NCBI RefSeq assembly: GCF_000504245.1
Contig: NZ_KI632509.1
Span: 4,615,502 to 4,679,501 of the forward strand
Length of the DNA stretch: 64,000 bases
Direction: 5' to 3'
Origin: Haloechinothrix halophila YIM 93223
GTDB taxonomy: Bacteria; Actinomycetota; Actinomycetes; Mycobacteriales; Pseudonocardiaceae
In this document: piece after piece, positions 26,861 through 35,108 of the stretch
Position numbering within the stretch: position 1 is the first letter of the stretch
How the letters are laid out: each line of letters opens with the position of its first letter
The notes under the pieces: generated by a model
What the model was told of the DNA's origin: nothing
Seen by the model: only the letters and a program-made list of their open reading frames with translations
The model's database searches: none
Position numbers and translations under genes: made by a program

Positions 26861-27109
26861 TCACGACGCCTCCGGGATGCGCGGTGATGACGAGCGGCCG
26901 ACAGCCACGACGGCAGCGAGCCCGGCGCAGGAGCTGCGAGAGCTGCCCGCGCCGCGCCGGGTTTGCCAGCGGCCGACCGCGGTGAACGTCGTGGCCATGA
27001 TCGCCAGGAGCGCGACCGCGCCGACCGCGTCCCTCGGTTCGCCGAGGGACGCTGTCGGCGGCATGGCGACGCCGTAGCCGATGCACCGCCGCATCCATCG
27101 GAATGGCAC
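26861..27109 (-). CDS. possible small membrane protein (islet)
   Basis: An 82-residue frame with high GC at third codon positions, which favours it over an overlapping longer Arg-rich frame. A hydrophobic stretch AVALLAIMATTFTAVG near residues 31-46 could span the membrane, and a second weaker one (CAGLAAVVAVG) follows. The N-terminus is basic. It lies upstream of the XRE gene on the same strand and ends about 120 bp before it. No homology is recognised and no clear ribosome binding site is seen. Confidence 0.35.
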   Translation of the reverse strand: MPFRWMRRCIGYGVAMPPTASLGEPRDAVGAVALLAIMATTFTAVGRWQTRRGAGSSRSSCAGLAAVVAVGRSSSPRIPEAS

Positions 27110-27227
27110 GCCGGACCGCCTTCGAGCCGATCAAGGTCCGGGTGAAAGCGGACCCCTTTTGGACCTTCCGGTGTTCGAGGTTCGGGTTAGGAAGTGATCA
27201 ACATGCTCCGTGACCTCGTGATACGAG

Positions 27228-27301
27228 TGCCCCCGGCAGGACTCGAACCTGCGACCTAGAGATTAGAAGGCTCTTGCTCTATCCAGCTGAGCTACGGAGG
27301 C
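27228..27301 (-). tRNA. tRNA-Arg (anticodon TCT)
   Basis: Cloverleaf read on the minus strand from 27301: acceptor GCCTCCG pairs with CGGGGGC, D-stem GCTC/GAGC, anticodon loop CTTCTAA with anticodon TCT, T-arm GCAGG-TTCGAGT-CCTGC, discriminator A. The anticodon stem has one C-T mismatch next to the loop. CCA is not encoded. It carries the probable attachment site of the adjacent islet. Confidence 0.93.
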
Positions 27302-27567
27302 GGGCCGAGGCTACGCCTGGCGCTCTGGCCAAGTTTATCGGTAGCCGTTGGTGTGATCGCGTCAGATGTCGCGATTGTTTCACCTGAGGCGTACATCGGC
27401 ATGGCGTTCGGGCAGGCGACGTCGCCCGGATGGCGTCATCGCGGCCGACCATACGCACTAACGACGCACTGTGAGCGGCGCCGCATTTCGCCGTTATGCG
27501 GGGGTGCGCGCGTCGCTGCCACTCGTCAGCACCCTACCCTTCTGATGTGCGGCAACAGCAAGGAACG

Positions 27568-29571
27568 GTGACAACGACGCGCACGTCGCGGCCAGCGGGC
27601 GTGACCACGCTCGCCGTGGTGGGCACGTCGCTCGCCTTCGTGGTAGCGGTGCTGTTAATCACACTGTCCGGTGCCGCGGGCGAAGAGATCGCTGGAATCT
27701 CTGATCCCGGCGCGTTCACCCGATACGGCGTCACCGTAACGCGCGTGCTCGCCGAGATCGCCGCCGTCGTCACCATTGGCTCGCTGCTGCTGGCCGCGTT
27801 CCTGGTGCCACCGCAGAAGTCCGGCACACTCGCCGCGGATGGCTATGCCGCCGTGTGCACCGCGGCGATATCCGCCTGGTGCTGGATGGTGGCGTCGATC
27901 GCCGCCGCACTGTTCGCCGCCGCCGATGGCGCAGGCAGGCCGGTCACTGACCTGCTCGATCCGCAGGTCTTCGTCCAGTTCGTCGGCGCCATCGAACAGC
28001 CGAAAGCGTGGCTGATCACGGCGTTCATCGCGTTCGTGCTCGCCGTCGCGTCGCGGGTGGTGCTGTCGTGGGGCTGGACGACGGTGCTGTTCTTCGTCGC
28101 CGTCGGCGGTCTGATTCCGATCGGGGCCACCGGGCACTCTTCTTCAGGTGGTTCACACGATGTGGCGACCAACAGCTTGCTCATCCACATCATCGCCGCC
28201 GCGCTCTGGGTGGGTGGCCTGATCGCGCTCATCGCGCTCGGCAGGCGCAAGGGGCCGGACCTTCCGCTGGCCGCCCGCCGGTTCTCCCGCATCGCACTGG
28301 CCTGCTGGATCGCGATGGCCATCTCTGGCGTCATCAACTCACTCGTTCGGGTGGCGCCCGGTGACTTGTTCACCACGCAGTACGGCCTGCTGGTCTTCGC
28401 CAAGATCACCGCTCTCGGCATGCTCGGTGTGTTCGGTCAGCAGCAGCGCAGCAGGGGCGTCCGTGCACTTACCGAGCGAGGCACGAAGGGCGCGTTCATG
28501 CAGCTCGCTGGGGTCGAGGTGCTGATCATGTTCGTGACGCTCGGCATCGCGGGCGCCCTGGCGCGCACACAACCACCTGCCGAGATTGGCACGGTTCCCG
28601 GCACGATCGAACTTCTCATTGGCTACCCGCTGGAGGGACCACCGACCCTGGCGAGGTTGCTGTTCGACTGGCGCTTCGACCTCATCTACGGCTCGCTCGC
28701 CCTCGTCCTCGCCGCCGTTTACCTCGCGGGTGTCCGGCGGCTGCGTCGCCGCGGCGACTCCTGGCCGGTAGGCCGCACAGTCGCGTGGCTGCTCGGCTGC
28801 GCCACGATCCTGATCTCGACGTCGTCCGGCATCGGCAAATACTCGCCAGCCATGTTCAGCGTGCACATGGGCAACCACATGCTGCTGTCGATGGTCGCGC
28901 CGGTGTTCCTCGTACTGGGCGGCGCCGTCACGCTCGCGCTGCGTGCGCTGCCACCAGCGGGCAAGAACGGTGCGCCGGGACCACGCGAATGGGTGCTGGC
29001 GTTCGTGCACTCGCCCATCTCACGCGGGCTGACACAACCGCTCGTCGCTGGCGTGCTGTTCGTCGGGTCGTTCTACTTGCTCTACTTCTCAGGGCTGTTC
29101 GACGTCGCCCTCGACTACCACTGGGCGCACTTGGCGATGAACGCCCACTTCCTGCTGGTCGGCTACGTCTTCTTTTGGCCGTTGATCGGCGTTGACCCCG
29201 CGCCGCGGCCACTTCAGCCCCTTGGCAGGCTCGGCCTGATGTTCGCGTCGATGCCGTTCCACGCGTTCTTCGGCGTCATCCTGATGAGCTCGCAGACCGT
29301 CATGGGAGCGGCCTTCTACCGCGGCCTCGACCTGCCGTGGGTCAACGATCTGCTCTCGGAACAACGTCTCGGCGGCGGAATCGCGTGGGCATCTGGCGAG
29401 ATTCCCGCGCTCATCGTGCTGATCGCGCTGATGATGCAGTGGGCACGCGCAGACGAGCGGCAGGCCAAGCGCATGGACCGCAAGGCCGACGGCGACAGCG
29501 AAGCGGATCTCGCCGCGTACAACGAGATGCTGCGACGCATGGCGAACGAGGGCGACCAAACGCGCCGCTGA
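27568..29571 (+). CDS. CopD-CtaG fusion membrane protein (copper / cytochrome oxidase assembly)
   Basis: A 667-residue polytopic membrane protein in two parts. The first half resembles CopD (copper-resistance type): several helices with HIIAAALWVGGLIALIAL and a nearby His-rich TGHSSSGGSH. The second half resembles CtaG/Caa3 oxidase assembly proteins: SVHMGNHMLLSMVAPVFLV, HWAHLAMNAHFLLVGYVFFWP and MPFHAFFGVILM, with conserved His. M. tuberculosis Rv0102 has the same architecture (from memory). It probably handles copper for respiratory oxidase assembly. GTG at 27568 follows AAGGAA closely; earlier in-frame starts exist at 27496 and 27546. The C-terminus is charged and cytoplasmic-looking. Confidence 0.88.
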   Translation: MTTTRTSRPAGVTTLAVVGTSLAFVVAVLLITLSGAAGEEIAGISDPGAFTRYGVTVTRVLAEIAAVVTIGSLLLAAFLVPPQKSGTLAADGYAAVCTAAISAWCWMVASIAAALFAAADGAGRPVTDLLDPQVFVQFVGAIEQPKAWLITAFIAFVLAVASRVVLSWGWTTVLFFVAVGGLIPIGATGHSSSGGSHDVATNSLLIHIIAAALWVGGLIALIALGRRKGPDLPLAARRFSRIALACWIAMAISGVINSLVRVAPGDLFTTQYGLLVFAKITALGMLGVFGQQQRSRGVRALTERGTKGAFMQLAGVEVLIMFVTLGIAGALARTQPPAEIGTVPGTIELLIGYPLEGPPTLARLLFDWRFDLIYGSLALVLAAVYLAGVRRLRRRGDSWPVGRTVAWLLGCATILISTSSGIGKYSPAMFSVHMGNHMLLSMVAPVFLVLGGAVTLALRALPPAGKNGAPGPREWVLAFVHSPISRGLTQPLVAGVLFVGSFYLLYFSGLFDVALDYHWAHLAMNAHFLLVGYVFFWPLIGVDPAPRPLQPLGRLGLMFASMPFHAFFGVILMSSQTVMGAAFYRGLDLPWVNDLLSEQRLGGGIAWASGEIPALIVLIALMMQWARADERQAKRMDRKADGDSEADLAAYNEMLRRMANEGDQTRR

Positions 29572-29629
29572 GCGTGGCTCTCGGGCGATCGATACCGTCC
29601 AGGCACGCCGCGCAATGGGGGAGGAACAG

Positions 29630-30376
29630 TTGGCCGGAACCGCGCTGTACGACCGCATCGGCAACGGATACTCACTAGGACGGCGCACCGATCGACGTTG
29701 GATGACGGCCATCCTCGCCGCACTCGGCACCGCGCATTCCATCGCGAACATCGGCGCGGGCACCGGCTCCTACGAGCCAGACGATCGGCCCGTACTCGCC
29801 CTAGAGCCGTCCAGCAAGATGGTTCGTCAGCGACCGCACACAGCACATCCCGCCGTTCGCGCGGTCGCCGAGGCCCTGCCGCTGCGCGACCATGCCGTCG
29901 ACGCCGCACTGGCCGTACTCACGGTCCATCACTGGTCCGACTGGCGCGCAGGGCTCACCGAACTCCGCCGAATAGCACCGCGCCAAGTCGTCCTCGCCTA
30001 CGACACACATCGGCACACCGAGTTCTGGCTGGTCCGCGACTACATACCCGAGATCGCTGATGTGGAACTGACCCGGCCGTCCGCGGACGACATCGCGACC
30101 GAACTACGCGCCGACAGCGTCACGGCCTTGCCGCTGCCGTGGGACTTCACCGATGGCGTGTTCCCTGCCTACTGGCGACGCCCAGCCGCCTACCTCGACC
30201 CTCGCGTTCGGCGCGCTTGTTCCGCACTCGCGCAGACGAACCCTGACGCCGTCGAGCGCGGCATAGATCGTCTACGCCACGACCTGAACACCCGCCGATG
30301 GCATGAACGTCACCGGAACCTACTCGACCTCGATCGGTGGGATGCCGGCTTCCGTCTCATCGTGTCGCACACCTGA
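29630..30376 (+). CDS. class I SAM-dependent methyltransferase
   Basis: A 248-residue methyltransferase of the UbiE/arsenite-methyltransferase type. Motif I is SIANIGAGTGSYE, followed by LALEPSSKMVRQRP, then AEALPLRDHAVDAALAVLTVHHW, the typical motif II/post-I region. The target molecule is unknown. A strong GGGGGAGG overlaps the first in-frame ATG (29615) and sits 6 bases before a TTG at 29630, so the TTG is the more likely start; using the ATG adds five residues. It follows the CopD-CtaG gene on the same strand. Confidence 0.82.
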   Translation: MAGTALYDRIGNGYSLGRRTDRRWMTAILAALGTAHSIANIGAGTGSYEPDDRPVLALEPSSKMVRQRPHTAHPAVRAVAEALPLRDHAVDAALAVLTVHHWSDWRAGLTELRRIAPRQVVLAYDTHRHTEFWLVRDYIPEIADVELTRPSADDIATELRADSVTALPLPWDFTDGVFPAYWRRPAAYLDPRVRRACSALAQTNPDAVERGIDRLRHDLNTRRWHERHRNLLDLDRWDAGFRLIVSHT

Positions 30377-30413
30377 GTCAGCCGTTCCGTATCGGAGCGG
30401 CGCGCCCAGCAGG

Positions 30414-30716
30414 CTACCCACCCGCCATCGCGCCGACGATGAGCAGCGGTTCGTCGCCTATGAGAACCTCCTTCGGTAACGGCGTGTCCGGCGGATCATG
30501 CGAGAGATCCCGCTCGCAGGCGAAGTAGCGCACGAATGCTCGGCGTTTGCCGGTGTTCAGGTCACGGATCGTGCCGCGCAACACCGGGTACCGGTCCTCC
30601 AGCGCGTCCAGCACCATCGACACCGAGGCCTCGCCAAGATGATCGAGGTCCAGTTCGACTTCGCCGTCCACGTGCGCGAGATTACGCAGATGCGTCGGGA
30701 GCTTGACGCGGATCAT
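30414..30716 (-). CDS. MoaD/ThiS-like ubiquitin-fold protein
   Basis: A 100-residue beta-grasp protein ending in Gly-Gly (VGAMAGG), the C-terminus used by sulfur-carrier proteins such as MoaD and ThiS. The N-terminus [14 protein letters not shown] and the segment [15 protein letters not shown] fit the family. No molybdopterin or thiamin genes are nearby. Its ATG overlaps the stop of the upstream BNR-repeat gene as ATGA, so the two proteins are made together. It may carry sulfur for, or be conjugated to, a partner; that is inference. Confidence 0.8.
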   Translation of the reverse strand: MIRVKLPTHLRNLAHVDGEVELDLDHLGEASVSMVLDALEDRYPVLRGTIRDLNTGKRRAFVRYFACERDLSHDPPDTPLPKEVLIGDEPLLIVGAMAGG

Positions 30717-31828
30717 GGCAGCGTCTGCACCTCCACGGACAGCACCGACGGCAGGTTGGACACGATCGGCGCCCAACTGTCTCCCGCATCAGACGATGCG
30801 TAGACCTGGCCTCCCGTTGTGCCGACGTAGACACCACACTCATCAAGCGAGTCGACCGCCATCGCGTCGCGCAGCACGTTGACGTAGCAGTTCTCCTGCG
30901 GCAACCCGTTGGTCAGCGGTTCCCACTCGTTGCCACCGACCCGGCTCCGGTACACGCGCAGTTTGCCCTCCGGCGGGTAGTGCAGCGAGTCGCTGGTGAT
31001 CGGGACGACGTAGACCGTGTCCGGCTGGTGAGCGTGCACCGCGATCGGGAAGCCGAAGTCGGTAGGCAGATCGCCACTGATCTCATACCAGTTGTCGCCC
31101 GCGTCGTCGCTGCGCATGACGTCCCAGTGCTTCTGCATGAACAGCACATCCGGCCGGGACGGATGCATCGCGATGCGGTGCACGCAGTGGCCGACCTCGG
31201 CGTCAGGGTCCGGGATGCCGTCGGACTTCAGACCTCGATTGATCGCCTGCCATGTCTGCGCGCCATCGTCGGTGCGGAACGCGCCAGCCGCCGAGATGGC
31301 GATGGTCAGCCGGTCCTGGTTGGTCGGATGCTGGATGATCGTGTGCAGGCACAGCCCGCCCGCGCCCGGCTGCCACTGCGGCCCTGTCCCGTGGGCTCGC
31401 AACCCGGGCAGCTCCTGCCATGTCTGGCCGCCGTCGACCGTGCGGAACAGCCCAGCGTCCTCGATGCCCGCGTAGACGGTGTCCGGGTCGGTCAGCGACG
31501 GCTCAAGATGCCAGACGCGGGTGAACTCCCATGGCACCGCTGTGCCGTCGTAGAACTGATGCGTGCCGGTCTCGCCCTCATAGGTGAAGTCCTTGCCCAC
31601 CGGCTCCCATGTCGTGCCGCCATCGTCCGAACGCTGGATGAGCTGCCCGAACCACGCTGTCGACTGCGACGCGTAGAGGCGCTCGGGATCGGCGGGTGAT
31701 CCCGCGACATGGTAGATCTCCCAGCCAGCGAAGTGCGGTCCGCTGACCTTCCACTCCTCGCGCTTGCCGTCCGATGTCAGCACGAACGCACCCTTGCGTG
31801 TGCCGACGAGAACACGTACTCGACTCAT
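30713..31828 (-). CDS. BNR/Asp-box repeat protein (sialidase-like beta-propeller)
   Basis: A 371-residue predicted beta-propeller without a secretion signal. Five Asp-box type repeats are visible: [48 protein letters not shown] and [11 protein letters not shown]. The start [20 protein letters not shown] is typical of a cytoplasmic actinobacterial family often called exo-alpha-sialidase or YCF48-like. No sialidase catalytic residues can be assigned, so glycosidase activity is not supported. It is translationally coupled (ATGA overlap) to the MoaD/ThiS-like gene, which suggests a joint role. It is divergent from the antitoxin gene. Confidence 0.82.
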   Translation of the reverse strand: MSRVRVLVGTRKGAFVLTSDGKREEWKVSGPHFAGWEIYHVAGSPADPERLYASQSTAWFGQLIQRSDDGGTTWEPVGKDFTYEGETGTHQFYDGTAVPWEFTRVWHLEPSLTDPDTVYAGIEDAGLFRTVDGGQTWQELPGLRAHGTGPQWQPGAGGLCLHTIIQHPTNQDRLTIAISAAGAFRTDDGAQTWQAINRGLKSDGIPDPDAEVGHCVHRIAMHPSRPDVLFMQKHWDVMRSDDAGDNWYEISGDLPTDFGFPIAVHAHQPDTVYVVPITSDSLHYPPEGKLRVYRSRVGGNEWEPLTNGLPQENCYVNVLRDAMAVDSLDECGVYVGTTGGQVYASSDAGDSWAPIVSNLPSVLSVEVQTLP

Positions 31829-32080
31829 GCTTGCTCCATTCCTCTCCCCCTCCGATCGCGCCTGCCACCAGTGCTGACCGCGGTCGAGCGGGTGCTTGTC
31901 GCTGTATCGCGCAGTCTGGCAGCGGGGACCGACAATTCGGCGAATCCGAGGCTGTTCGGTAGTCGAACGGGGCACGGGCGGCGTTACGGATTCGCAGGTT
32001 CAGGCTGGGGCCAGACCACCGTCGCGATGAGTCGCGCGGTGGCGATCCTCAGCGTCCTGCGTGGCACGTTGTATCCGATC

Positions 32081-32104
32081 TAGTTTGCAAGTAGTTTTAA
32101 ACTA
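32081..32104 (+). promoter_or_regulatory. palindrome over the antitoxin start, likely autoregulatory operator
   Basis: TAGTTT at 32081 is repeated at 32092, where it forms the 13-base palindrome tagttttaaacta ending on the A of the antitoxin ATG. No Shine-Dalgarno sequence fits before that ATG. TAGTTT at 32092 could serve as a -10 element of a leaderless transcript, so operator and promoter would overlap. Confidence 0.6.
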
Positions 32105-32583
32105 TGACCGCACCAGAGGTGAACTTCTCGGATCTGTCCAACAAGCCCAAGGACACCGTCCGCAAGCTCGAACGCTCGCGGACCAGGTCCCTGCGAGTGC
32201 ATCGGCGTGGTGCCGACGAGGACCTCGTGCTGACCACCGCCAGCCGAGCCGCGCAGACCATGGAGGTCTCGACCGCAACCATCCGGCTGTTCCTCATCCT
32301 GCTTGAGTTCGACGACGGCTTCCGAAGGCTAGTCAATGACGTCATGCCCGGGGCGTTCCCGTGGGTGCGCTTCCTACCTGAGGACGACGTCCGGGAGTTC
32401 GCCACAGAGTTGATCGACGCGCTGGCAGGTGGCGAAGCGCTCAAGAATCCCGCGCCAGCCGCTCAGGTCATTACCAGCTGGCGACACACCGCGGAAGTCC
32501 ACGCCGACCCTGAACTGTTCACCATCCTGACGTCGGACGGAGAGGACCTTGGTGCCGTGCCTCAACCGGCGGCGGACACGTGA
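32104..32583 (+). CDS. type II antitoxin-like protein
   Basis: A 159-residue protein whose N-terminus (VNFSDLSNKPKDTVRKLERSRTRSLRVHRRG) resembles the Phd/YefM-type DNA-binding fold: a protein that masks a toxin and represses its own operon. The remaining 110 residues are helical and would hold the toxin-binding part. The downstream frame overlaps its stop by GTGA, the arrangement of a toxin gene, but that gene is truncated here. A palindrome sits on its start codon. In Streptomyces similar pairs are common (from memory). It therefore looks like an intact antitoxin left without an active toxin. Confidence 0.72.
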   Translation: MTAPEVNFSDLSNKPKDTVRKLERSRTRSLRVHRRGADEDLVLTTASRAAQTMEVSTATIRLFLILLEFDDGFRRLVNDVMPGAFPWVRFLPEDDVREFATELIDALAGGEALKNPAPAAQVITSWRHTAEVHADPELFTILTSDGEDLGAVPQPAADT

Positions 32584-32741
32584 GTCCCAAGCGCAACGAT
32601 CGCGTCGCGCCACCACCGATCGAGCACGAGTGGGATGTTCGCTTCTCGACCACGGAAGCCGTCAAGGGCTGGGATGAGCTCTGCAATGCCGCCCCAGGCA
32701 ACACCGCAGACGCGTGGCGGACGATGCGCGTCACTGACTGA
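32580..32741 (+). pseudogene. truncated RelE-like toxin partner
   Basis: A GTG start overlapping the antitoxin stop opens a 53-residue frame: VSPKRNDRVAPPPIEHEWDV..., with AVKGWDELCNAAPGNTADAW and then RTMRVTD before TGA. As I recall, full-length relatives run to about 110-120 residues and continue after this Trp with a basic RelE-type core, which is missing here. The downstream sequence has no continuation in any frame, so the C-terminal half was deleted rather than shifted. It is too short to form an active RNase. Confidence 0.65.
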
Positions 32742-32851
32742 CCTGTCGTCTTACCCCGGCACACAACCGATGTGCGCCATACAGTAACCAGGTGTCCTGA
32801 TCGAGCTGTGCCGTTCGTCGGTGTACTGGATCGACATAAGGAGGAACGGCT

Positions 32852-33175
32852 GTGAAGTACATGCTACTCATCTGCGGCGATGAGACGGCGGCGAAGCACG
32901 CGGAGGACGGCTGCGGCGGCTGGACCGACGAGATGCAGGCGCGAGGCGTGTTGCGAGGTGGCGCCGGGCTGCGGCCGCCACACGACGCCACGACGGTGCG
33001 CCTTCGTGACGATACGGTGCTGCTGACCGATGGCCCGTTCGCGGAGACGAAGGAACAGATCGGTGGGTTCTGCCTGATCGAATGCGCCGACTTGGACGAA
33101 GCGATCGAGATCTCGGCAAAACACCCCGCAGCGAGCTACGGCACGATCGAGATCCGGCCCGTCGTGGACCCGTGA
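32852..33175 (+). CDS. YCII-related (DGPF domain) protein
   Basis: A 107-residue YCII-fold protein with the DGPF motif (LTDGPFAETKEQIGGF) and the family start KYMLLICGDE. Such proteins are regularly encoded just before an ECF sigma factor of the type found here and may act with it, although no biochemical role is settled. A very good AAGGAGGA precedes the GTG at 32852. Its stop overlaps the sigma factor's GTG (GTGA), so the two genes form one translationally coupled unit. Confidence 0.9.
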   Translation: MKYMLLICGDETAAKHAEDGCGGWTDEMQARGVLRGGAGLRPPHDATTVRLRDDTVLLTDGPFAETKEQIGGFCLIECADLDEAIEISAKHPAASYGTIEIRPVVDP

Positions 33176-34422
33176 TCGACGTCGAAACAGCGGTCGCCAC
33201 CGCGTTCCGCGAGGAATGGGGCCAGGTTGTGGCCGCCCTGATCCGGACGACCGGTGACTGGGACTTGGCGGAGGAATGCGCGCAGGACGCGTTCGCGCAG
33301 GCGCTGGCGCGCTGGCCGCACGACGGCATTCCGGATCGTCCCGGCGCGTGGCTGACGACGACAGCTCGACGTCGGGCCACCGATCGGTTGCGCAGGGATG
33401 CAGTCGGCGCGGCCAAGCTGCGAGAGGTGGCTGCCATGACTCGCGAGCCGGAACCGCACCCCGACGACAGCGGTGTGCCGGATGACCGGTTACGACTGAT
33501 GTTCACGTGCTGCCATCCGGCGCTGGCGCTGGAGTCCCAGGTGGCGCTCACGCTGCGTACCCTGGCAGGGCTGACTACGACCGAGATCGCACGAGCGTTC
33601 CTTGTCGGCGAATCGGCCATGGCGAAGCGCCTCACTCGCGCCAAGCAGAAGATCAAACACGCGGGCGTGCCGTACCGGGTACCGCCCGCGCACCTGCTGC
33701 CGGAACGCACGCCCGCTGTGCTCGCGGTGCTGTACCTGCTGTTCAACGAGGGCTACTCGGCGACTTCGGGAGCCGAGCTGATCCGGCACGACCTCGCCGC
33801 TGAGGCGATCCGGTTCGCGCGAGTGCTGACCCAGCTGATGCCCGACGAACCCGAAGCGGCAGGGCTGCTCGCGCTGATGCTGTTGCAGCACGCCCGCCGC
33901 GACACCCGGGTCGACGGCGCCGGTGAGCTGGTGACGCTGGCCGAGCAGGATCGCGACCGTTGGGACCACGATGAGATCGCCGAGGGCACGACGGTGCTGG
34001 ATGGCGCGCTGCGGCGCGGTCAGCCAGGCCCGTACCAGATCCAGGCCGCGATCGCCGCCTGTCACGCCACGGCGCGGGACGCCGCCGACACCGACTGGAC
34101 ACAGATCGCCGCGCTCTACGAGCAGCTGGAGCAGCGAACGCCGTCACCGGCCGTGGCGCTGAACCGCGCGGTGGCCGTCGGCATGGCGGATGGCCCGGCC
34201 GCAGGGCTGCGGCTGGTGGACGAGCTGGCGACGTCCAGTTCGCTGGCCGGGTATCACCTGCTGCCCGCGACCCGCGCGGACCTGCTGCGACGTCTCGGTC
34301 GCGACGTCGAGGCGGTGGAGGCGTACCGCGAAGCGCTGGCGTTGGCGCCGACCGGCACCGAGCGCCGCTACCTGCGCCGCAAGCTCGCCGACCTCGGTGC
34401 CAACGTCACCGAGAAATCCTGA
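33172..34422 (+). CDS. ECF sigma factor with DUF6596/TPR-like C-terminal extension
   Basis: RNA polymerase sigma factor of the ECF42 type, 416 residues. Region 2 lies around residues 15-80 (DWDLAEECAQDAFAQAL, RPGAWLTTTARRRATDRLRRD) and region 4 around 120-160 (ALTLRTLAGLTTTEIARAFLVGESAMAKRLTRAK). The following 240 residues are the helical extension (LYLLFNEGYSATSGAELIR) of the group, thought to replace an anti-sigma factor as control element. The GTG overlaps the YCII stop. The mycothiol-type isomerase gene follows after 65 bp and may be a target or operon partner. Confidence 0.92.
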   Translation: MIDVETAVATAFREEWGQVVAALIRTTGDWDLAEECAQDAFAQALARWPHDGIPDRPGAWLTTTARRRATDRLRRDAVGAAKLREVAAMTREPEPHPDDSGVPDDRLRLMFTCCHPALALESQVALTLRTLAGLTTTEIARAFLVGESAMAKRLTRAKQKIKHAGVPYRVPPAHLLPERTPAVLAVLYLLFNEGYSATSGAELIRHDLAAEAIRFARVLTQLMPDEPEAAGLLALMLLQHARRDTRVDGAGELVTLAEQDRDRWDHDEIAEGTTVLDGALRRGQPGPYQIQAAIAACHATARDAADTDWTQIAALYEQLEQRTPSPAVALNRAVAVGMADGPAAGLRLVDELATSSSLAGYHLLPATRADLLRRLGRDVEAVEAYREALALAPTGTERRYLRRKLADLGANVTEKS

Positions 34423-34487
34423 CGGAGATGTCCTGCCGGGTCGCGCCCACTCGTCGGTCAGTAAAGCCCCCGAGGAGAGGAGCCCCG

Positions 34488-35108
34488 ATGACCGAGACCC
34501 AGCAGGCCATCGCGACGCAACGTCGTGAGCTGGCCGCGTTGCTCACCGAGCTGCCCACCGCACGCTGGGACGCACCGACGCTGTGCGAAGGCTGGCGGGT
34601 CCGGGAGGTCGTCGCGCACATGACGATGCCGTTCCGGCATTCGGCACCGCGCGTACTGCTCGAAGCCCTCAAAGCGGGCGGCCACTTCGGGCGGATGGCC
34701 GACCGTCTCGCCCGGCAGGACGCGGCGGCGCATTCACCCGAGGAACTGGTCGCCACGCTGCGCGACAACGCGGAGCATCCGTGGCGGCCGCCAGGCGGCG
34801 GGTTCGAGGGCGCTCTGTCGCATGACCTGATTCATAGTCTCGACATCACCGTGCCGCTCGACCTCGACTGGCAGGTACCCGAGGAGCGGTTGCGTATCGT
34901 GCATGGCACCCTGACGCCGAAACGCATCGCGCGCTTCCACGCCAATCTCGACGGCGTCGAGCTGCGCGCCGATGACATCGACTGGTCCTACGGCTCCGGT
35001 AGCCCGGTCACCGGCGCGGCCCAGGATCTCCTGCTGGCCCTGTGCGGCCGGACCGTGCCCGAAGGCAGGCTGCGTGGTACCCACAGTGACCGCTTCAGCC
35101 GCGTGTGA
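34488..35108 (+). CDS. maleylpyruvate isomerase family, mycothiol-dependent enzyme-like
   Basis: A 206-residue DinB/MDMPI-fold protein. The start ELAALLTELPTARWDAPTLCEGWRVREVVAHM is characteristic, with the metal-site His in VVAHM and further His in SHDLIHSLDI. Members typically use mycothiol as cofactor or metal-linked thiol transferases; the substrate here is unknown. The ATG at 34488 has GAGGAGAGGAG upstream. It follows the ECF sigma gene on the same strand. Its 3' end overlaps the convergent PhoD-like gene by 14 bp. Confidence 0.85.
   Translation: MTETQQAIATQRRELAALLTELPTARWDAPTLCEGWRVREVVAHMTMPFRHSAPRVLLEALKAGGHFGRMADRLARQDAAAHSPEELVATLRDNAEHPWRPPGGGFEGALSHDLIHSLDITVPLDLDWQVPEERLRIVHGTLTPKRIARFHANLDGVELRADDIDWSYGSGSPVTGAAQDLLLALCGRTVPEGRLRGTHSDRFSRV

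Larger units (their letters stand above)
24574..27250. mobile_element. putative integrative islet at tRNA-Arg, remnant
   Basis: A 2.7-kb segment bounded by direct repeats. The right end is the 3' part of an intact tRNA-Arg gene (27227-27250). The left end (24574-24597) copies 23 of its 24 bases, and after a 7-base deletion continues with agaga as in the tRNA. Duplication of a tRNA 3' end at the far side of an insert is the usual mark of site-specific integration. Inside lie an XRE/TPR regulator, four small overlapping genes and one possible small membrane protein, all on the minus strand. No integrase, excisionase or replication gene is recognisable, so it would be a remnant or a satellite. 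Confidence 0.55.

Noticed and set aside
26742-27134. 130-codon Arg-rich frame overlapping the small islet membrane gene
   Set aside because: The alternative frame at 26861-27109 has the GC-rich third positions expected of coding DNA; this one also runs through the operator-like repeat.
30713-31828. True sialidase assignment for the BNR protein
   Set aside because: Asp-box repeats are present but no sialidase Arg triad or Tyr/Glu pair can be assigned and there is no secretion signal.
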